This document shows positions 10,142-19,465 of a stretch of 64,000 nucleotides of DNA, in pieces. Source of the DNA: Lentimicrobium sp. (lineage in GTDB: Bacteria; Bacteroidota; Bacteroidia; Bacteroidales; Lentimicrobiaceae); the NCBI GenBank assembly GCA_019429275.1, contig JAHYJC010000018.1, forward strand, positions 1 to 64,000, in the 5' to 3' direction. The notes below the pieces were generated by a model. The model searched no databases, was not told where the DNA came from, and saw only the letters and a program-made list of their open reading frames with translations. Numbering within the stretch: position 1 is the stretch's first letter; every line of letters begins with the position of its first letter. The position numbers and the translations under genes are program-made.

Positions 10142-11200
10142 ATGAACAAGATCTCTAAATACTTCGCTGCCATTTTGCTGACAGGAGCACTGCTCTCGCC
10201 AATTGCTCAGGTATTTGCTGGTAACAAAGACAGGTCGGGTCAGGCTGGTGCATCAGAACTGCTCATAAACCCCTGGGCCAGAAGTTCAGGATGGGGAGGA
10301 GCCAATGTTGCAAGCGTGAAAGGGCTTGAAGGTCTTTTTGTGAATGTTGCAGGTACTGCCCACACCAAGGGAACAGAATTAATATTTTCGAATACCCAAT
10401 GGCTTAAGGGAAGTGAAATCGGTATCAATGCATTCGGTCTCACTCAAAAAGTAGGAGAATCGGGAGTTATAGGACTGGGAATTATGTCGATGAGCTTTGG
10501 CGACATTCCCATTACCACAGAAGAATTACCCGAAGGTGGAATTGGTAATTTCTCACCCAGTTACATGAACATCAACCTCTCTTATGCCAAAGCCTTTTCG
10601 AGCAGCATATACGGGGGTATTAATATTAAAATTATCTCCGAAGTTATTTCAGACGTAAGTGCCCAGGGCCTTGCAATTGATGCCGGTATTCAATACGTTA
10701 CCGGACCACGTGAAAATGTCCGTTTCGGAATTACGCTCCGCAATGTGGGTGCAACCATGAAATTCAGCGGCGACGGTCTTTCTATCCGTAGTCTGCTTCC
10801 CGGCCAGGAAAGCTACTTTACCCTGGAACAGAGGTCTGCAGATTTTGAACTGCCTACTCAGCTAGCTTTAGGAGCATCGTACGATTTCTATATCTCAGAA
10901 ATGCACAGATTAACCCTTGCCGGCAATTTTATCTCAAACTCTTTCAACAAAGATCAATATGTTTTTGGTGCAGAATATGAGCTCAAATCTTATCTGATGC
11001 TTCGTGGTGGCTATGTTTACGAAGAAGGAATTACTTCAAAAACTGAACGTACAACCGCATTTACAGGACCCAGTGCCGGTTTTACTGTCGCTGTTCCGCT
11101 TGATAAGGAAAAAGGTTCATCAATTGCCATTGATTATTCCTACAGAGCAACTGACCCGTTTAACGGGACACACAGCATAGGAGCCCGAATTAATCTTTAA
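10142..11200 (+). CDS. PorV/PorQ-family outer-membrane protein
   Basis: 352 residues with a signal peptide (1-26, ending QVFAG). The mature N-terminus SGQAGASELLINPWARSSGWGGANVA is typical of the PorV/PorQ family, FadL-like 14-strand barrels; PorV itself shuttles T9SS cargo from the translocon to the attachment complex. The C-terminus (SIGARINL) is a beta-signal-like strand. It is the third gene of the receptor / giant secreted protein operon, so an attractive inference is that it is a dedicated partner for that cargo. Which of PorV, PorQ or a paralogue it represents cannot be told by eye; the core T9SS genes are not in this window. Confidence 0.88.
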   Translation: MNKISKYFAAILLTGALLSPIAQVFAGNKDRSGQAGASELLINPWARSSGWGGANVASVKGLEGLFVNVAGTAHTKGTELIFSNTQWLKGSEIGINAFGLTQKVGESGVIGLGIMSMSFGDIPITTEELPEGGIGNFSPSYMNINLSYAKAFSSSIYGGINIKIISEVISDVSAQGLAIDAGIQYVTGPRENVRFGITLRNVGATMKFSGDGLSIRSLLPGQESYFTLEQRSADFELPTQLALGASYDFYISEMHRLTLAGNFISNSFNKDQYVFGAEYELKSYLMLRGGYVYEEGITSKTERTTAFTGPSAGFTVAVPLDKEKGSSIAIDYSYRATDPFNGTHSIGARINL

Positions 11201-11246
11201 GGTCAGGGTGTAGCGCAACAAAAAGCCTCCCTGACTGAACAATCTG

Positions 11247-11275
11247 AAAGGACCCTTGAAAAAGGGTCTTTTCTT
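11247..11275 (+). terminator. Intrinsic terminator after the PorV/PorQ-like gene
   Basis: AAAGGACCC and GGGTCTTTT form a 9-bp stem (one G-T pair) around an 8-base loop, followed by a T-rich run. It closes the three-gene operon and separates it from greA. Confidence 0.75.
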
Positions 11276-11314
11276 CTTATTATGCCTTATGAATAACTTC
11301 AGAAAAATACTGCC

Positions 11315-11776
11315 ATGTATTACACATTAAAAGGATTGAACAAATTAAAATCAGAGCTAGATCATTTGATTTCAGTTGAAAGACCTTTGATTTCGCAGCA
11401 AATTGCAGAAGCACGGGATAAGGGAGACCTTTCGGAAAATGCAGAATATGATGCTGCAAAAGATGCCCAGGGCATGCTTGAACTCAAAATATCAAAACTT
11501 CAGGAAATCATCCGTAATGCAAAAATTATAGATGAAACGAAGCTGGATAGTACAAAAGTCCTTATTCTTACAACTGTTAAAATAAAAAACACAAAGAATA
11601 ATGCCACCATGACCTACACCCTGGTTCCTGAAAATGAGGCCAACCTGAAAGAGGGAAAAATTTCGGTAAATTCACCTATTGCCAAAGGACTTCTGGGAAA
11701 AACTGAAGGCGACATCGTAGAAATACAGGTTCCTGCCGGTAAAATGAATTTTGAAATTATTGAGATTTCACGATAA
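11315..11776 (+). CDS. greA: Transcription elongation factor GreA
   Basis: 153 residues, close to the usual 155-160. The N-terminal half is the antiparallel coiled coil that enters the RNA-polymerase secondary channel: the tip motif ARDKGDLSENAEYDAAKDAQ carries the conserved acidic pair (D and E of GDLSENAEY) needed to stimulate cleavage of backtracked RNA. The C-terminal FKBP-like domain follows (PIAKGLLGKTEGDIVEI.VPAG). It starts an apparent two-gene unit with the HIT hydrolase, whose ATG is 13 bp downstream, a pairing often seen in Bacteroidetes. Confidence 0.96.
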   Translation: MYYTLKGLNKLKSELDHLISVERPLISQQIAEARDKGDLSENAEYDAAKDAQGMLELKISKLQEIIRNAKIIDETKLDSTKVLILTTVKIKNTKNNATMTYTLVPENEANLKEGKISVNSPIAKGLLGKTEGDIVEIQVPAGKMNFEIIEISR

Positions 11777-11789
11777 AAAATCCAATCAC

Positions 11790-12188
11790 ATGGCAAGCAT
11801 CTTCTTAAAAATCATCAACGGAGAAATTCCCGCATACAAAGTTGCTGAGAATGAAAATTTTCTGGCATTTCTCGACATTAATCCCCTTGCTGAAGGCCAC
11901 ACCCTGGTAATCCCTAAAAAAGAGGTTGATTACATTTTTGATATTGAAGATCCTTTATATACTGAACTTTTTGTCTTTGCAAAAAAAGTGGCCAAAGGAA
12001 TTAAGGCTGTAGTTCCCTGTAAAAAGGTTGGCGTTACAGTCATTGGGCTTGAAGTCGCCCATGCCCACATTCACCTCATCCCTATTAACACAATTTATGA
12101 TATTGATTTCAGCAAAACCAAACTAAAATTCTCACCCGAAGAATTCAAAGCTACCGCACAGGCAATTGCCGGGCATATAAAGTTTTAA
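11790..12188 (+). CDS. HIT-family nucleotide hydrolase
   Basis: 132 residues from ATG 11790, which gives the standard HIT N-terminus MASIFLKIINGEIPAYKVAE; a longer upstream reading frame would overlap greA. The histidine triad is AHAHIHLIP near residues 95-103, with the second conserved block DINPLAEGHTLVIPK near 29-44. Members hydrolyse dinucleoside polyphosphates or AMP-lysine/phosphoramidate-type substrates (Hint/PKCI-like group). It is likely cotranscribed with greA. Confidence 0.94.
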   Translation: MASIFLKIINGEIPAYKVAENENFLAFLDINPLAEGHTLVIPKKEVDYIFDIEDPLYTELFVFAKKVAKGIKAVVPCKKVGVTVIGLEVAHAHIHLIPINTIYDIDFSKTKLKFSPEEFKATAQAIAGHIKF

Positions 12189-12275
12189 AAAGCAGGGAGC
12201 ATAAATTTGAGGGGATAATAGCATGAAATCTGATTCCCTTATTTCATATAAACTGACCATTCAGGGTATTTTCGT

Positions 12276-12283
12276 TAACTTTG
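12276..12283 (+). promoter_or_regulatory. Candidate -7 box TAACTTTG upstream of the glycan cluster
   Basis: TAACTTTG matches the Bacteroidetes TAnnTTTG element exactly and lies 53 bp before the ATG at 12337. No clear TTTG box is seen 19-21 bp upstream. Confidence 0.4.
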
Positions 12284-12336
12284 ACGGTTCACAATATCGT
12301 TCTTCTGCAAATTTATTCTGAATCATTCCTGAATTA

Positions 12337-13203
12337 ATGGAAAAAGACCAAAAAGTAGCTTCAATCGTAATTCCTGCTTACAATGAAGCAGAGGGAATTG
12401 CCGGCCTGTTCGAGGCAATCAGTAAGCTGAATCTGTTTGACAAATATGAATTTATCGTAGTTGACGATGGTTCAACTGACCAGACCGCTTCAGTGGCCGG
12501 GAAATATCCTGCTATAGTAATCAGACATTCAGTAAATAAAGGTTATGGTGCATCTCTTAAAACCGGTGTGCGCCGTGCAACCACACCACTGGTAATCACC
12601 CTTGATTCCGACGGTCAGCACGACCCCGCCTATATCGACACCATCGTAGAAATGCTTGATGAATATGATATGGTAATCGGTGAGCGTTCTGCAACCTCCT
12701 TTCAGGTTAAAAGCAGAAAAAGTGGTAAATGGCTAATCCGGAAAACCGGAGAAATGCTGGTTGGGCAGAAATTGCCCGATTATAACTCAGGTTTACGCGG
12801 ATTTCACAGAGAGCAGATTTACAATATTCTGCACCTCATGCCCAATGGTTTTTCATTTTCCACAACCTCCACGCTGGCCTATCTGAAAGAAGGATATAAC
12901 ATCGGCACCTTCCCCATTCAGGTGGTGGAAAGGGTTGGCCGGGCCAGCAGTGTGAAGTTTGTACGCGACGGATCGAAAACATTTTTGCTGTTGTTTCGCA
13001 TTATCATGCTTTTCAATCCACTCAAAGTTTTCTTTCCTGCCAGCGTCTTTTTTACCCTTGCCGGAATTGCGTGGGGAGTAAATGGTTATCTGTTTTTCGG
13101 AAGATTTTCAAATTCAGGCATTGTGCTGATAACACTTGGAATTTCAATGTTTTTCTTTGGCTTGCTGGCTGATCAGATTTCTCTCCTTAACCGGAAAAAA
13201 TAA
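12337..13203 (+). CDS. Polyprenyl-phosphate glycosyltransferase, family 2 (DPMS-like)
   Basis: 288 residues. The GT-A domain occupies about 8-215, with SIVIPAYNEAEGI, EFIVVDDGSTDQT and the DSDGQHDP block that contains the metal-binding DxD. Two hydrophobic segments at about 228-285 anchor it in the inner membrane. This is the arrangement of dolichyl- or undecaprenyl-phosphate mannose/glucose synthases, which charge lipid carriers for glycosylation. Its stop codon overlaps the ATG of the next gene (TAATG), so it heads an operon of tightly coupled genes to 16226. The sugar is not predictable. Confidence 0.92.
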   Translation: MEKDQKVASIVIPAYNEAEGIAGLFEAISKLNLFDKYEFIVVDDGSTDQTASVAGKYPAIVIRHSVNKGYGASLKTGVRRATTPLVITLDSDGQHDPAYIDTIVEMLDEYDMVIGERSATSFQVKSRKSGKWLIRKTGEMLVGQKLPDYNSGLRGFHREQIYNILHLMPNGFSFSTTSTLAYLKEGYNIGTFPIQVVERVGRASSVKFVRDGSKTFLLLFRIIMLFNPLKVFFPASVFFTLAGIAWGVNGYLFFGRFSNSGIVLITLGISMFFFGLLADQISLLNRKK

Positions 13204-13934
13204 TGAATAACAATATAAATTTCAGCAATTCGTGGAGCGATAATGATGTAGAAGCCCACTGGGACAATGTCGCTCACATTTACGTGCAGGAAAACAACAA
13301 AGTAAAAGAAACACATGATCAGCGGTTCAGGGAAACCATTCAACACCTTCGACTGCCTGACGATGCAAGAGTTCTGAACATCACTTCCCGTGATGCCGAA
13401 GCCGATGATTATGTTAAACTTGCAAACCCGAAAGCTGTTGTTGTGAATGCTGAAATTTCAGCAGGACTGATGCAGGTCGCTGAAAAACTAAGGCCAAATA
13501 TCCAGCAGGTAAAACTTGCCAATTACAGCGTTCTGCCATTTTATGATGGAGAATTTAATCGTATCATCAGCCTCGAAACTTTAGAACATGTATCAGAACC
13601 GATTCAGTTCCTGAGAGAATTACACCGTGTTTCTACCCCAGATGCAAGAATGGTGCTGAGCTGCCCACCAGCCACCAGCGAACCAGCCTACCGGATATAT
13701 ACCGCAATATTTGGCGGACATGGAGAAGGCCCTCATCGTTTTCTGCATTCACGCGAAGTAAAAGCTATGTTCGAGCATACCGGCTGGAAATTGCTTCTGC
13801 ACAAAGGAACAGTTTTGCTTCCCGTTGGTCCGCGAAACCTGAAAATGGCTGCTGAAAGACTGATAGAAAAAATGCAGGGCACATTTATCGCCGAACTTGG
13901 AATTCGCCAGTTTTATGTCTGTGAAAAGTATTGA
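13203..13934 (+). CDS. Class I SAM-dependent methyltransferase-like protein
   Basis: 243 residues with the methyltransferase-11 fold outline: RIISLETLEHVSEPIQFLRELHRVSTPDARMVLSCPP corresponds to motifs II-IV. Motif I, normally a Gly-rich VLDIGCGxG, reads RVLNITSRDAEADDY and lacks glycines, so SAM binding may be weakened or atypical. The stop of the upstream glycosyltransferase overlaps its ATG, and it overlaps the downstream FrhB-like gene by 20 bp, tying it to the glycan cluster. It may methylate a lipid-linked sugar, or may be a non-catalytic relative. Confidence 0.8.
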   Translation: MNNNINFSNSWSDNDVEAHWDNVAHIYVQENNKVKETHDQRFRETIQHLRLPDDARVLNITSRDAEADDYVKLANPKAVVVNAEISAGLMQVAEKLRPNIQQVKLANYSVLPFYDGEFNRIISLETLEHVSEPIQFLRELHRVSTPDARMVLSCPPATSEPAYRIYTAIFGGHGEGPHRFLHSREVKAMFEHTGWKLLLHKGTVLLPVGPRNLKMAAERLIEKMQGTFIAELGIRQFYVCEKY

Positions 13935-15243
13935 TGAACTGAAACGCATCATGCGGTCCGACCTGTGCAACCGTTGCGGCAGTTGTGTGGGTTTATCTGA
14001 CGGAAAAATTGTTTTTACCGATCGCGAAGGAAAATTCCGCCCGTTGGTAATTGAAGAACCCAACGAAAAAGAATCAGCCAGACTTTTGAATGCCTGTGCA
14101 GGAAAGAATTTTGACTTTCCGGAATACCGAAAGCAATTCTATGCAGATACTCCTGGTTTTCATACTTATACCGGACCATTTCACGGAATTTTTATAGCAC
14201 ATTCCAACGATGAAAAAATCAGAAGAGCCGGTGCCAGCGGCGGTATGATTTCAGCCATTTTGATTTATCTTTTGAAAAGCAAGCAGATAGAAGGTGCTGT
14301 TGTTACAGGAATGTCAAAGAAAAAACCCTGGCTGGCCGAATCATTTATCGCAACATCTGAAGAAGAAATTATTGAAGCAGCGCAGAGCAAATACATCATT
14401 ACATCAGTAAATGAAATACTTCCGGAAATTTCCGCATTCAAAGGTCGTTTGGCTTATGTGGGATTGCCCGGACAGGTGCAGAGCATCCGCAAACTTCAGA
14501 AAGCCGGCGACAAAGCTGTTGAAAACATCAAATACATTTTTGGCCCGTTTTACGGGAATACACTGCAGTTTTCGTCGGTCAGAAGTTTTCTGAGATCATA
14601 TAAAATCAGGGACTATCAGAACATCAGCAAACTGTGGTTCCGATATGGTGAATGGCCTGGAAATATGCGCATTGAAATGACTGATGGCAGAAGTGTTGAG
14701 CTTCCGAAGTTTCACGCCAACTACCTGATTCCGTTTCATATTCTTAAAAACAGCTTACTATGCACCGACCTTAGCAATGAGTTTACCGATATTTCAGGTG
14801 GCGATGCCTGGGCTCCGGTTTACGAAGAGCGGGGAAAAGGTTTTTCGATGGTGCTAAGCCGCACCCCGGAAGGAGCCAGAATACTGAATGAAATGGAATC
14901 AAAAGGATTGATCAGCCTCTCCCCCATTACAGCCGACGAAGCCATAACCATGCATTCTCATGGTTATGACCTTAAAAAAAGGGGCACTTTTATCCGGATG
15001 AAATTTCGCAAATGGATAGGAAAAAGCAATCCCGATTATGGCTATACAGTCAGCGGATTCCCCATCAGCCGGTATCTTATGGAGTTTGTCATTAATGCAT
15101 TATTCGTGGTTCTTGGAACCCGCATTGCTCAATGGACCGTTGAACAGATTCCTCCATCAACCATCGGCAGGGTATTCGAGAAAACAAGAAACATCTGGAA
15201 AAAGGCAACCTTTTCCATCAAGCGCGAAAACCTAAGTCAATGA
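13915..15243 (+). CDS. Coenzyme F420 hydrogenase/dehydrogenase beta-subunit (FrhB) family protein
   Basis: 442 residues from ATG 13915, which puts a CxxCxxC cluster motif (DLCNRCGSCVGL) at the N-terminus; a TTG 18 bp upstream is the alternative. FrhB N- and C-terminal domains span the rest, with GASGGMISAIL near residue 100 and DISGGDAWAP near 290. Proteins of this family outside methanogens are flavin/iron-sulfur oxidoreductases and are frequent in bacterial polysaccharide loci, where their reaction is not well defined. Position between a methyltransferase and a flippase-like gene fits that use. The extreme C-terminus contains a hydrophobic stretch near residues 385-410. Confidence 0.85.
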   Translation: MSVKSIDELKRIMRSDLCNRCGSCVGLSDGKIVFTDREGKFRPLVIEEPNEKESARLLNACAGKNFDFPEYRKQFYADTPGFHTYTGPFHGIFIAHSNDEKIRRAGASGGMISAILIYLLKSKQIEGAVVTGMSKKKPWLAESFIATSEEEIIEAAQSKYIITSVNEILPEISAFKGRLAYVGLPGQVQSIRKLQKAGDKAVENIKYIFGPFYGNTLQFSSVRSFLRSYKIRDYQNISKLWFRYGEWPGNMRIEMTDGRSVELPKFHANYLIPFHILKNSLLCTDLSNEFTDISGGDAWAPVYEERGKGFSMVLSRTPEGARILNEMESKGLISLSPITADEAITMHSHGYDLKKRGTFIRMKFRKWIGKSNPDYGYTVSGFPISRYLMEFVINALFVVLGTRIAQWTVEQIPPSTIGRVFEKTRNIWKKATFSIKRENLSQ

Positions 15244-16226
15244 AAAAAAGCCTGATCACCAATCTTCTGAAAATAGTTGGCTCAGCATTGATATTATGGC
15301 TGTTGATCAGTCGCATAGACTGGGACAGAGAAACTTTCCGAAAAGTTATTGAGGGAATAAAGCCAGCATGGTTTCTGCTTTCACTTACCGGTGTTATTCT
15401 GGTGCTTGGGATGAAAAGCATACGCTGGAACCTTCTGCTAAAACAGGAGGGCTGTTCGTATCCTTTGCTGAGTAGTTTTCATGCTTACCTGGCTTCGTTT
15501 ACCATTGGGCTGATTACTCCGGGGCGACTGGGCGAAATTGCCCGCCTTTATTATGTAAGGGAAGATACCGGTGTGAATTTTTACACCTCATTCAAAACCA
15601 TAGTTGCTGACCGTATTTTTGATTTTGCCATCCTGTTCTGGTTTGGGGCAACAGGTATGCTCTATTTTTACAAAGTTCTCGGCGAATTTCATGGAATTGT
15701 TTACCTTATTTTGGCAGGTATTGCAATGCTAGTTATGTGGTTTATCGTAAACATCATCCTGAAAAAATTTATCAAAAACCCAAAACCTTTATCATTACTG
15801 AGCCTGGTTAAAGACACCTGGGGCGGGCTTTTCGGCAGCGCAATGATTTTACCCTGGTCATTGACCTTGCTGGCATATCTGCTCTTCTACATAGCCAACC
15901 AATGGATTTTCAGATCCATAGGAGTTGAACTACAGGTAACTGATATCGGATTCATTCTCAGCCTGATGAGCCTTGCTACCCTGATTCCGATTTCTATTGC
16001 CGGGTTTGGCACCCGTGAAGCCAGTCTGGTTTTCCTGCTCGGATTTTACAGCCTCTCTCCGGAAGTTGCTATCGTTTTTTCGTTGTTGCAATTCACTGCC
16101 TTTTTCCTCTGGGGTGGCATTGCAGGCCTCATTTGCTGGCTTATAAAACCGGTAAGCATTTCTTTGATAAAGAAAGATTACCAGACATTTATGGAGATGC
16201 TAAAGAAAAAGCGAACTGCAGATTAG
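15240..16226 (+). CDS. Flippase-like integral membrane protein (LPG-synthase TM domain family)
   Basis: 328 residues with about eight membrane helices. Motifs typical of the AglD/MprF N-terminal domain family are present: ILWLLISRIDWD, GMKSIRWNLLLKQ, TIGLITPGRLGEIARLYYV and PISIAGFGTREASLVFLL. The family includes lipid flippases and proteins working with polyprenyl-linked sugars. Its ATG overlaps the FrhB-like stop (ATGA), so it belongs to the 12337-16226 operon and may move the lipid-linked product across the membrane (inference). Confidence 0.88.
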   Translation: MKKSLITNLLKIVGSALILWLLISRIDWDRETFRKVIEGIKPAWFLLSLTGVILVLGMKSIRWNLLLKQEGCSYPLLSSFHAYLASFTIGLITPGRLGEIARLYYVREDTGVNFYTSFKTIVADRIFDFAILFWFGATGMLYFYKVLGEFHGIVYLILAGIAMLVMWFIVNIILKKFIKNPKPLSLLSLVKDTWGGLFGSAMILPWSLTLLAYLLFYIANQWIFRSIGVELQVTDIGFILSLMSLATLIPISIAGFGTREASLVFLLGFYSLSPEVAIVFSLLQFTAFFLWGGIAGLICWLIKPVSISLIKKDYQTFMEMLKKKRTAD

Positions 16227-16355
16227 CCCCATCTGACCTGGTATTAATTAGGGGTTATGATTCTCGTCATAATTTTTATTGTATTTTTATAGTGAAAATT
16301 TCATGCCCATAAGCACGAATAAATCAACTTAAATTTTCTCCATAAATCAAACATC

Positions 16356-17348
16356 ATGTCATTTACAGCCCATCCTGAACGATACAACGAAATGCGCTAT
16401 AACCGCTGCGGAAAAAGTGGATTGAAGTTGCCTGCCATTTCGCTTGGCCTGTGGCACAACTTTGGCGGGGTTGACATACTTCAGGTGAGCCGCAGCATGT
16501 TGCTTGATGCTTTTGAACGTGGAATTACCCATTTCGACCTGGCCAATAATTACGGGCCTCCCCCGGGATCTGCCGAGGAAACCTTTGGACAGGTATTGCG
16601 AACTGACCTGGGCCGCTACCGCGATGAACTCATCATTTCAACCAAAGCCGGATATTATATGTGGCCGGGACCTTATGGTGAATTCGGGTCAAAAAAATAC
16701 CTGATTGCCAGCCTTGACCAAAGCCTGAAACGCATGGGACTTGATTATGTGGATATTTTCTACTCACATCGTCCTGATAACGACACTCCCCTGGAGGAAA
16801 CCATGGGTGCGCTGGAGCAGATTGTACGACAAGGCAAAGCACTTTATGTAGGTCTGTCGAACTACTCTGCCACACAAACGCGTGAAGCGGTAGAAATACT
16901 CAAAAGTATGGGCATCCGCTGCCTCATTCACCAGCCCAGGTATTCGATGTTTGATCGCTGGGTTGAAGGCGGTTTGCTCAATGTGCTTGAAGAAGAAGGA
17001 ATGGGCTGTATTGCCTATTCACCTCTTGCACAAGGGATGCTCACCGACAAATACCTTGATGGAATTCCACCAGGATCAAGAGCGGCTAAGGATACCGGAT
17101 TTCTTCAACAAAGTCAGATTACGCCGGAATTGGTAGAAAAAGCCCGTAAACTGAATGACATTGCGGCAAACCGTGGTCAAAAATTATCGCAGATGGCCCT
17201 GGCCTGGGTTCTTCGCGACAGCCGGATTACTTCGGTTCTGGTTGGTGCCAGCAGTATGGAACAGCTGGATGAGAATCTGGATACTTTGAAAAATACTTCA
17301 TTCACCAACGATGAATTTTCAGCCATAGAAAACATACTAAAAGAATAA
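16356..17348 (+). CDS. Aldo/keto reductase of the YghZ (L-glyceraldehyde 3-phosphate reductase) type
   Basis: 330 residues forming a TIM barrel. The catalytic tetrad is visible: Asp and Tyr in THFDLANNYGPPPGSAEE (about residues 54-71), Lys in ISTKAGY (about 95), His in FYSHRPD (about 133). The C-terminal nucleotide-binding strand SVLVGASSMEQLDENL is standard for NADPH binding. The N-terminus (MRYNRCGKSGLKLPAISLGLWHNFG) and the WVEGGLLNVLEEEGMG segment match the YghZ/MgrA subgroup, which reduces methylglyoxal and L-glyceraldehyde 3-phosphate. It has its own 129-bp upstream gap, so it need not be part of the glycan cluster. Confidence 0.92.
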   Translation: MSFTAHPERYNEMRYNRCGKSGLKLPAISLGLWHNFGGVDILQVSRSMLLDAFERGITHFDLANNYGPPPGSAEETFGQVLRTDLGRYRDELIISTKAGYYMWPGPYGEFGSKKYLIASLDQSLKRMGLDYVDIFYSHRPDNDTPLEETMGALEQIVRQGKALYVGLSNYSATQTREAVEILKSMGIRCLIHQPRYSMFDRWVEGGLLNVLEEEGMGCIAYSPLAQGMLTDKYLDGIPPGSRAAKDTGFLQQSQITPELVEKARKLNDIAANRGQKLSQMALAWVLRDSRITSVLVGASSMEQLDENLDTLKNTSFTNDEFSAIENILKE

Positions 17349-17395
17349 TCTTTTAGTTATCCAGGAATAACAAACCAGAACAATCAGTTACAGCT

Positions 17396-19465
17396 ATGCC
17401 CTTTTCCGCAAAGCCCTTTAACAAGATCTTTGGCATTTTGCTGCTGACTTTTATTCCTTTAATTCTTTTTTTTGGATCTCTCGATACGATCAAAGACCGA
17501 GATAAATCCTGGTATGGTGGCGGATACGATCCTGAGTATGCCTATTTGTTCAATTCATTGAATATGGCAAGGTTAAAACTTGCCGGCCATATCGATCATC
17601 CCGGAACAACAATGCAGGTTACAGGTGGTTTGATTCTCAGGGCCAGCTGGCTTATCGATAAACGTGATGAGACCCTGACCAAAGCAGTACTTTCAGAGCC
17701 TGAACATTACATCAGGATATTGAATAATTCAACTGCTGTTATCGGATCTGTAGCTTTGTGGATTCTGTCTTCATTGCTGCTTATTAGAACCGGAAATTTC
17801 TGGTTTGCCTTACTGTTCCAGGCTACGCCTTTTATCTCAGGATTCGTTTTGTTTAACGGATTTACAAGAATTACACAGGAATTGATGCAAATGGTTGCCG
17901 CTTTTGCACTTTCTGCAACAGCTATTCTTTGGTATATTAGATCCGGGGGCAAAACTGATAACAGATATATCCTGCTGTTCGGGATAATCAGTGGATTTGG
18001 GATCGCATCCAAAATTTTGTTTATACCGCTTATGATCATTCCACTGGTTATTATTAACGGTCTAAAGTCAAAAATCAGGTATATTTTGACAAGCGTTTTG
18101 GCCTTCGTAGTATTCACCCTGCCTGTAGCCAAACTTTATCCCAATATGATTTACTGGATATACCGGTTATTTGTTCATTCCGGTCAATATGGTTCAGGTG
18201 AAATGGAGATCGTTGACACAAGCCGGTATTTCGACGACTTAGTTAACTTATTTATAGTCAGTCCGATATTATCTGTTATCGTTGGCCTCAGCATTGTAAT
18301 TATAATTATTTCAGTGATTAAAAAACGCATATCTCAAAGTACCAGACTTGAACCTTACCATAAAGTATTGATTGCAGTTACCCTTGCCCAGGTAGCCGGG
18401 TTTTTACTGGTTGCCAAACAGCCAAAGGAATCTTACCTTTTACCTTATGAATGTGTGGCTGGCATAAATGCAGTAATCATTTTACATGTGATCACTTCGT
18501 TTATCAGAAACTTGCGCTTCAGGTATATAACGCAGGGAATTCTGACTTTACTTATGGTTTTCTTTGTTGTGATTTACGGTAACACTCGAAAGTTAAAAAT
18601 TTACTCAACAGAAAAAAATGCTTTCTGGGAAAACCACTGGCAGGCAGTCATTTCAGATACAGAACCCCGGGCTGTCATCTTTTCCGACCCCGGATCTTCT
18701 CCTATATCAGGATTGTATTTTGGAAATGCTTATAGCATCAGGAGATATGTTAATGATTTACAAACAATTTACCCTGATTATTATGTATATGAAAGGTATA
18801 GCGGTAGAATCTATCATTGGGGTGGAGAACCATTTTCAATTTCAGATTTAACAAAAAAGTACAATGGAAGAGTATTTTATTCGGGACAAGTCTTAACTGA
18901 TAAAGAAATCACAGAGTTTTTTACTGTGAGAGATTCAATTGCTTTTCAGAAAATTTATGGTAATGATCGTCAGGTGATTATGGCTCTACCAGAAACTTCA
19001 CAATACTTGGTATTTTCATCAGCAGAAGCGATTTCCGGAGACTTAAATTTGCCCTTACAGGAAACTGGTATGCAGCATATCGGTATACTGACTGATGAAA
19101 AAGCCTTTGCAGGAAAAACTTCAGCAATAACCACCCCTGAATGGCCCTATGCTTTTTCTGTCGCACAACAAGCATTTCAGGAAGGTGATTCAATCACTGT
19201 TTCTGTCATGGTACAAGGGACTTCCTCTGCATTGAAACTTGTTGCCTCAGCCGATAATTCATCGCTGCTATACATGACTGCTTCGCCCAGTGGTGTATTT
19301 GAGAAAGATGATTGGAAACGAATCGTACTTAATTTAAAAATAACAAAATCCCTTGAAGGGCTTCCTATAAAGTTCTACGCATACAATAACGGCAACAAAA
19401 AAGCGTATTTCGACAATTTCAGATTGGAAGTAATTTCCAAACAACCAAGAATTTTTGATAAATGA
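17396..19465 (+). CDS. GT-C-type membrane glycosyltransferase-like protein with C-terminal sandwich domain
   Basis: 689 residues. About ten membrane helices fill residues 10-410. The first periplasmic loop carries acidic residues (KDRDKSWYGGGYDPEYAYLFNS, residues 33-54) in the place where GT-C enzymes have catalytic Asp residues, followed by GHIDHPGTTMQV. A soluble domain follows, and residues 560-685 look like a carbohydrate-binding-like beta sandwich (SITVSVMVQGTSSALKLVASADN ... KAYFDNFRLEV). It overlaps the next gene by 4 bp. This suggests a polyprenyl-sugar-dependent transferase working with the glycosyltransferase fusion downstream. Family membership is by topology rather than a decisive motif. 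Confidence 0.75.
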   Translation: MPFSAKPFNKIFGILLLTFIPLILFFGSLDTIKDRDKSWYGGGYDPEYAYLFNSLNMARLKLAGHIDHPGTTMQVTGGLILRASWLIDKRDETLTKAVLSEPEHYIRILNNSTAVIGSVALWILSSLLLIRTGNFWFALLFQATPFISGFVLFNGFTRITQELMQMVAAFALSATAILWYIRSGGKTDNRYILLFGIISGFGIASKILFIPLMIIPLVIINGLKSKIRYILTSVLAFVVFTLPVAKLYPNMIYWIYRLFVHSGQYGSGEMEIVDTSRYFDDLVNLFIVSPILSVIVGLSIVIIIISVIKKRISQSTRLEPYHKVLIAVTLAQVAGFLLVAKQPKESYLLPYECVAGINAVIILHVITSFIRNLRFRYITQGILTLLMVFFVVIYGNTRKLKIYSTEKNAFWENHWQAVISDTEPRAVIFSDPGSSPISGLYFGNAYSIRRYVNDLQTIYPDYYVYERYSGRIYHWGGEPFSISDLTKKYNGRVFYSGQVLTDKEITEFFTVRDSIAFQKIYGNDRQVIMALPETSQYLVFSSAEAISGDLNLPLQETGMQHIGILTDEKAFAGKTSAITTPEWPYAFSVAQQAFQEGDSITVSVMVQGTSSALKLVASADNSSLLYMTASPSGVFEKDDWKRIVLNLKITKSLEGLPIKFYAYNNGNKKAYFDNFRLEVISKQPRIFDK

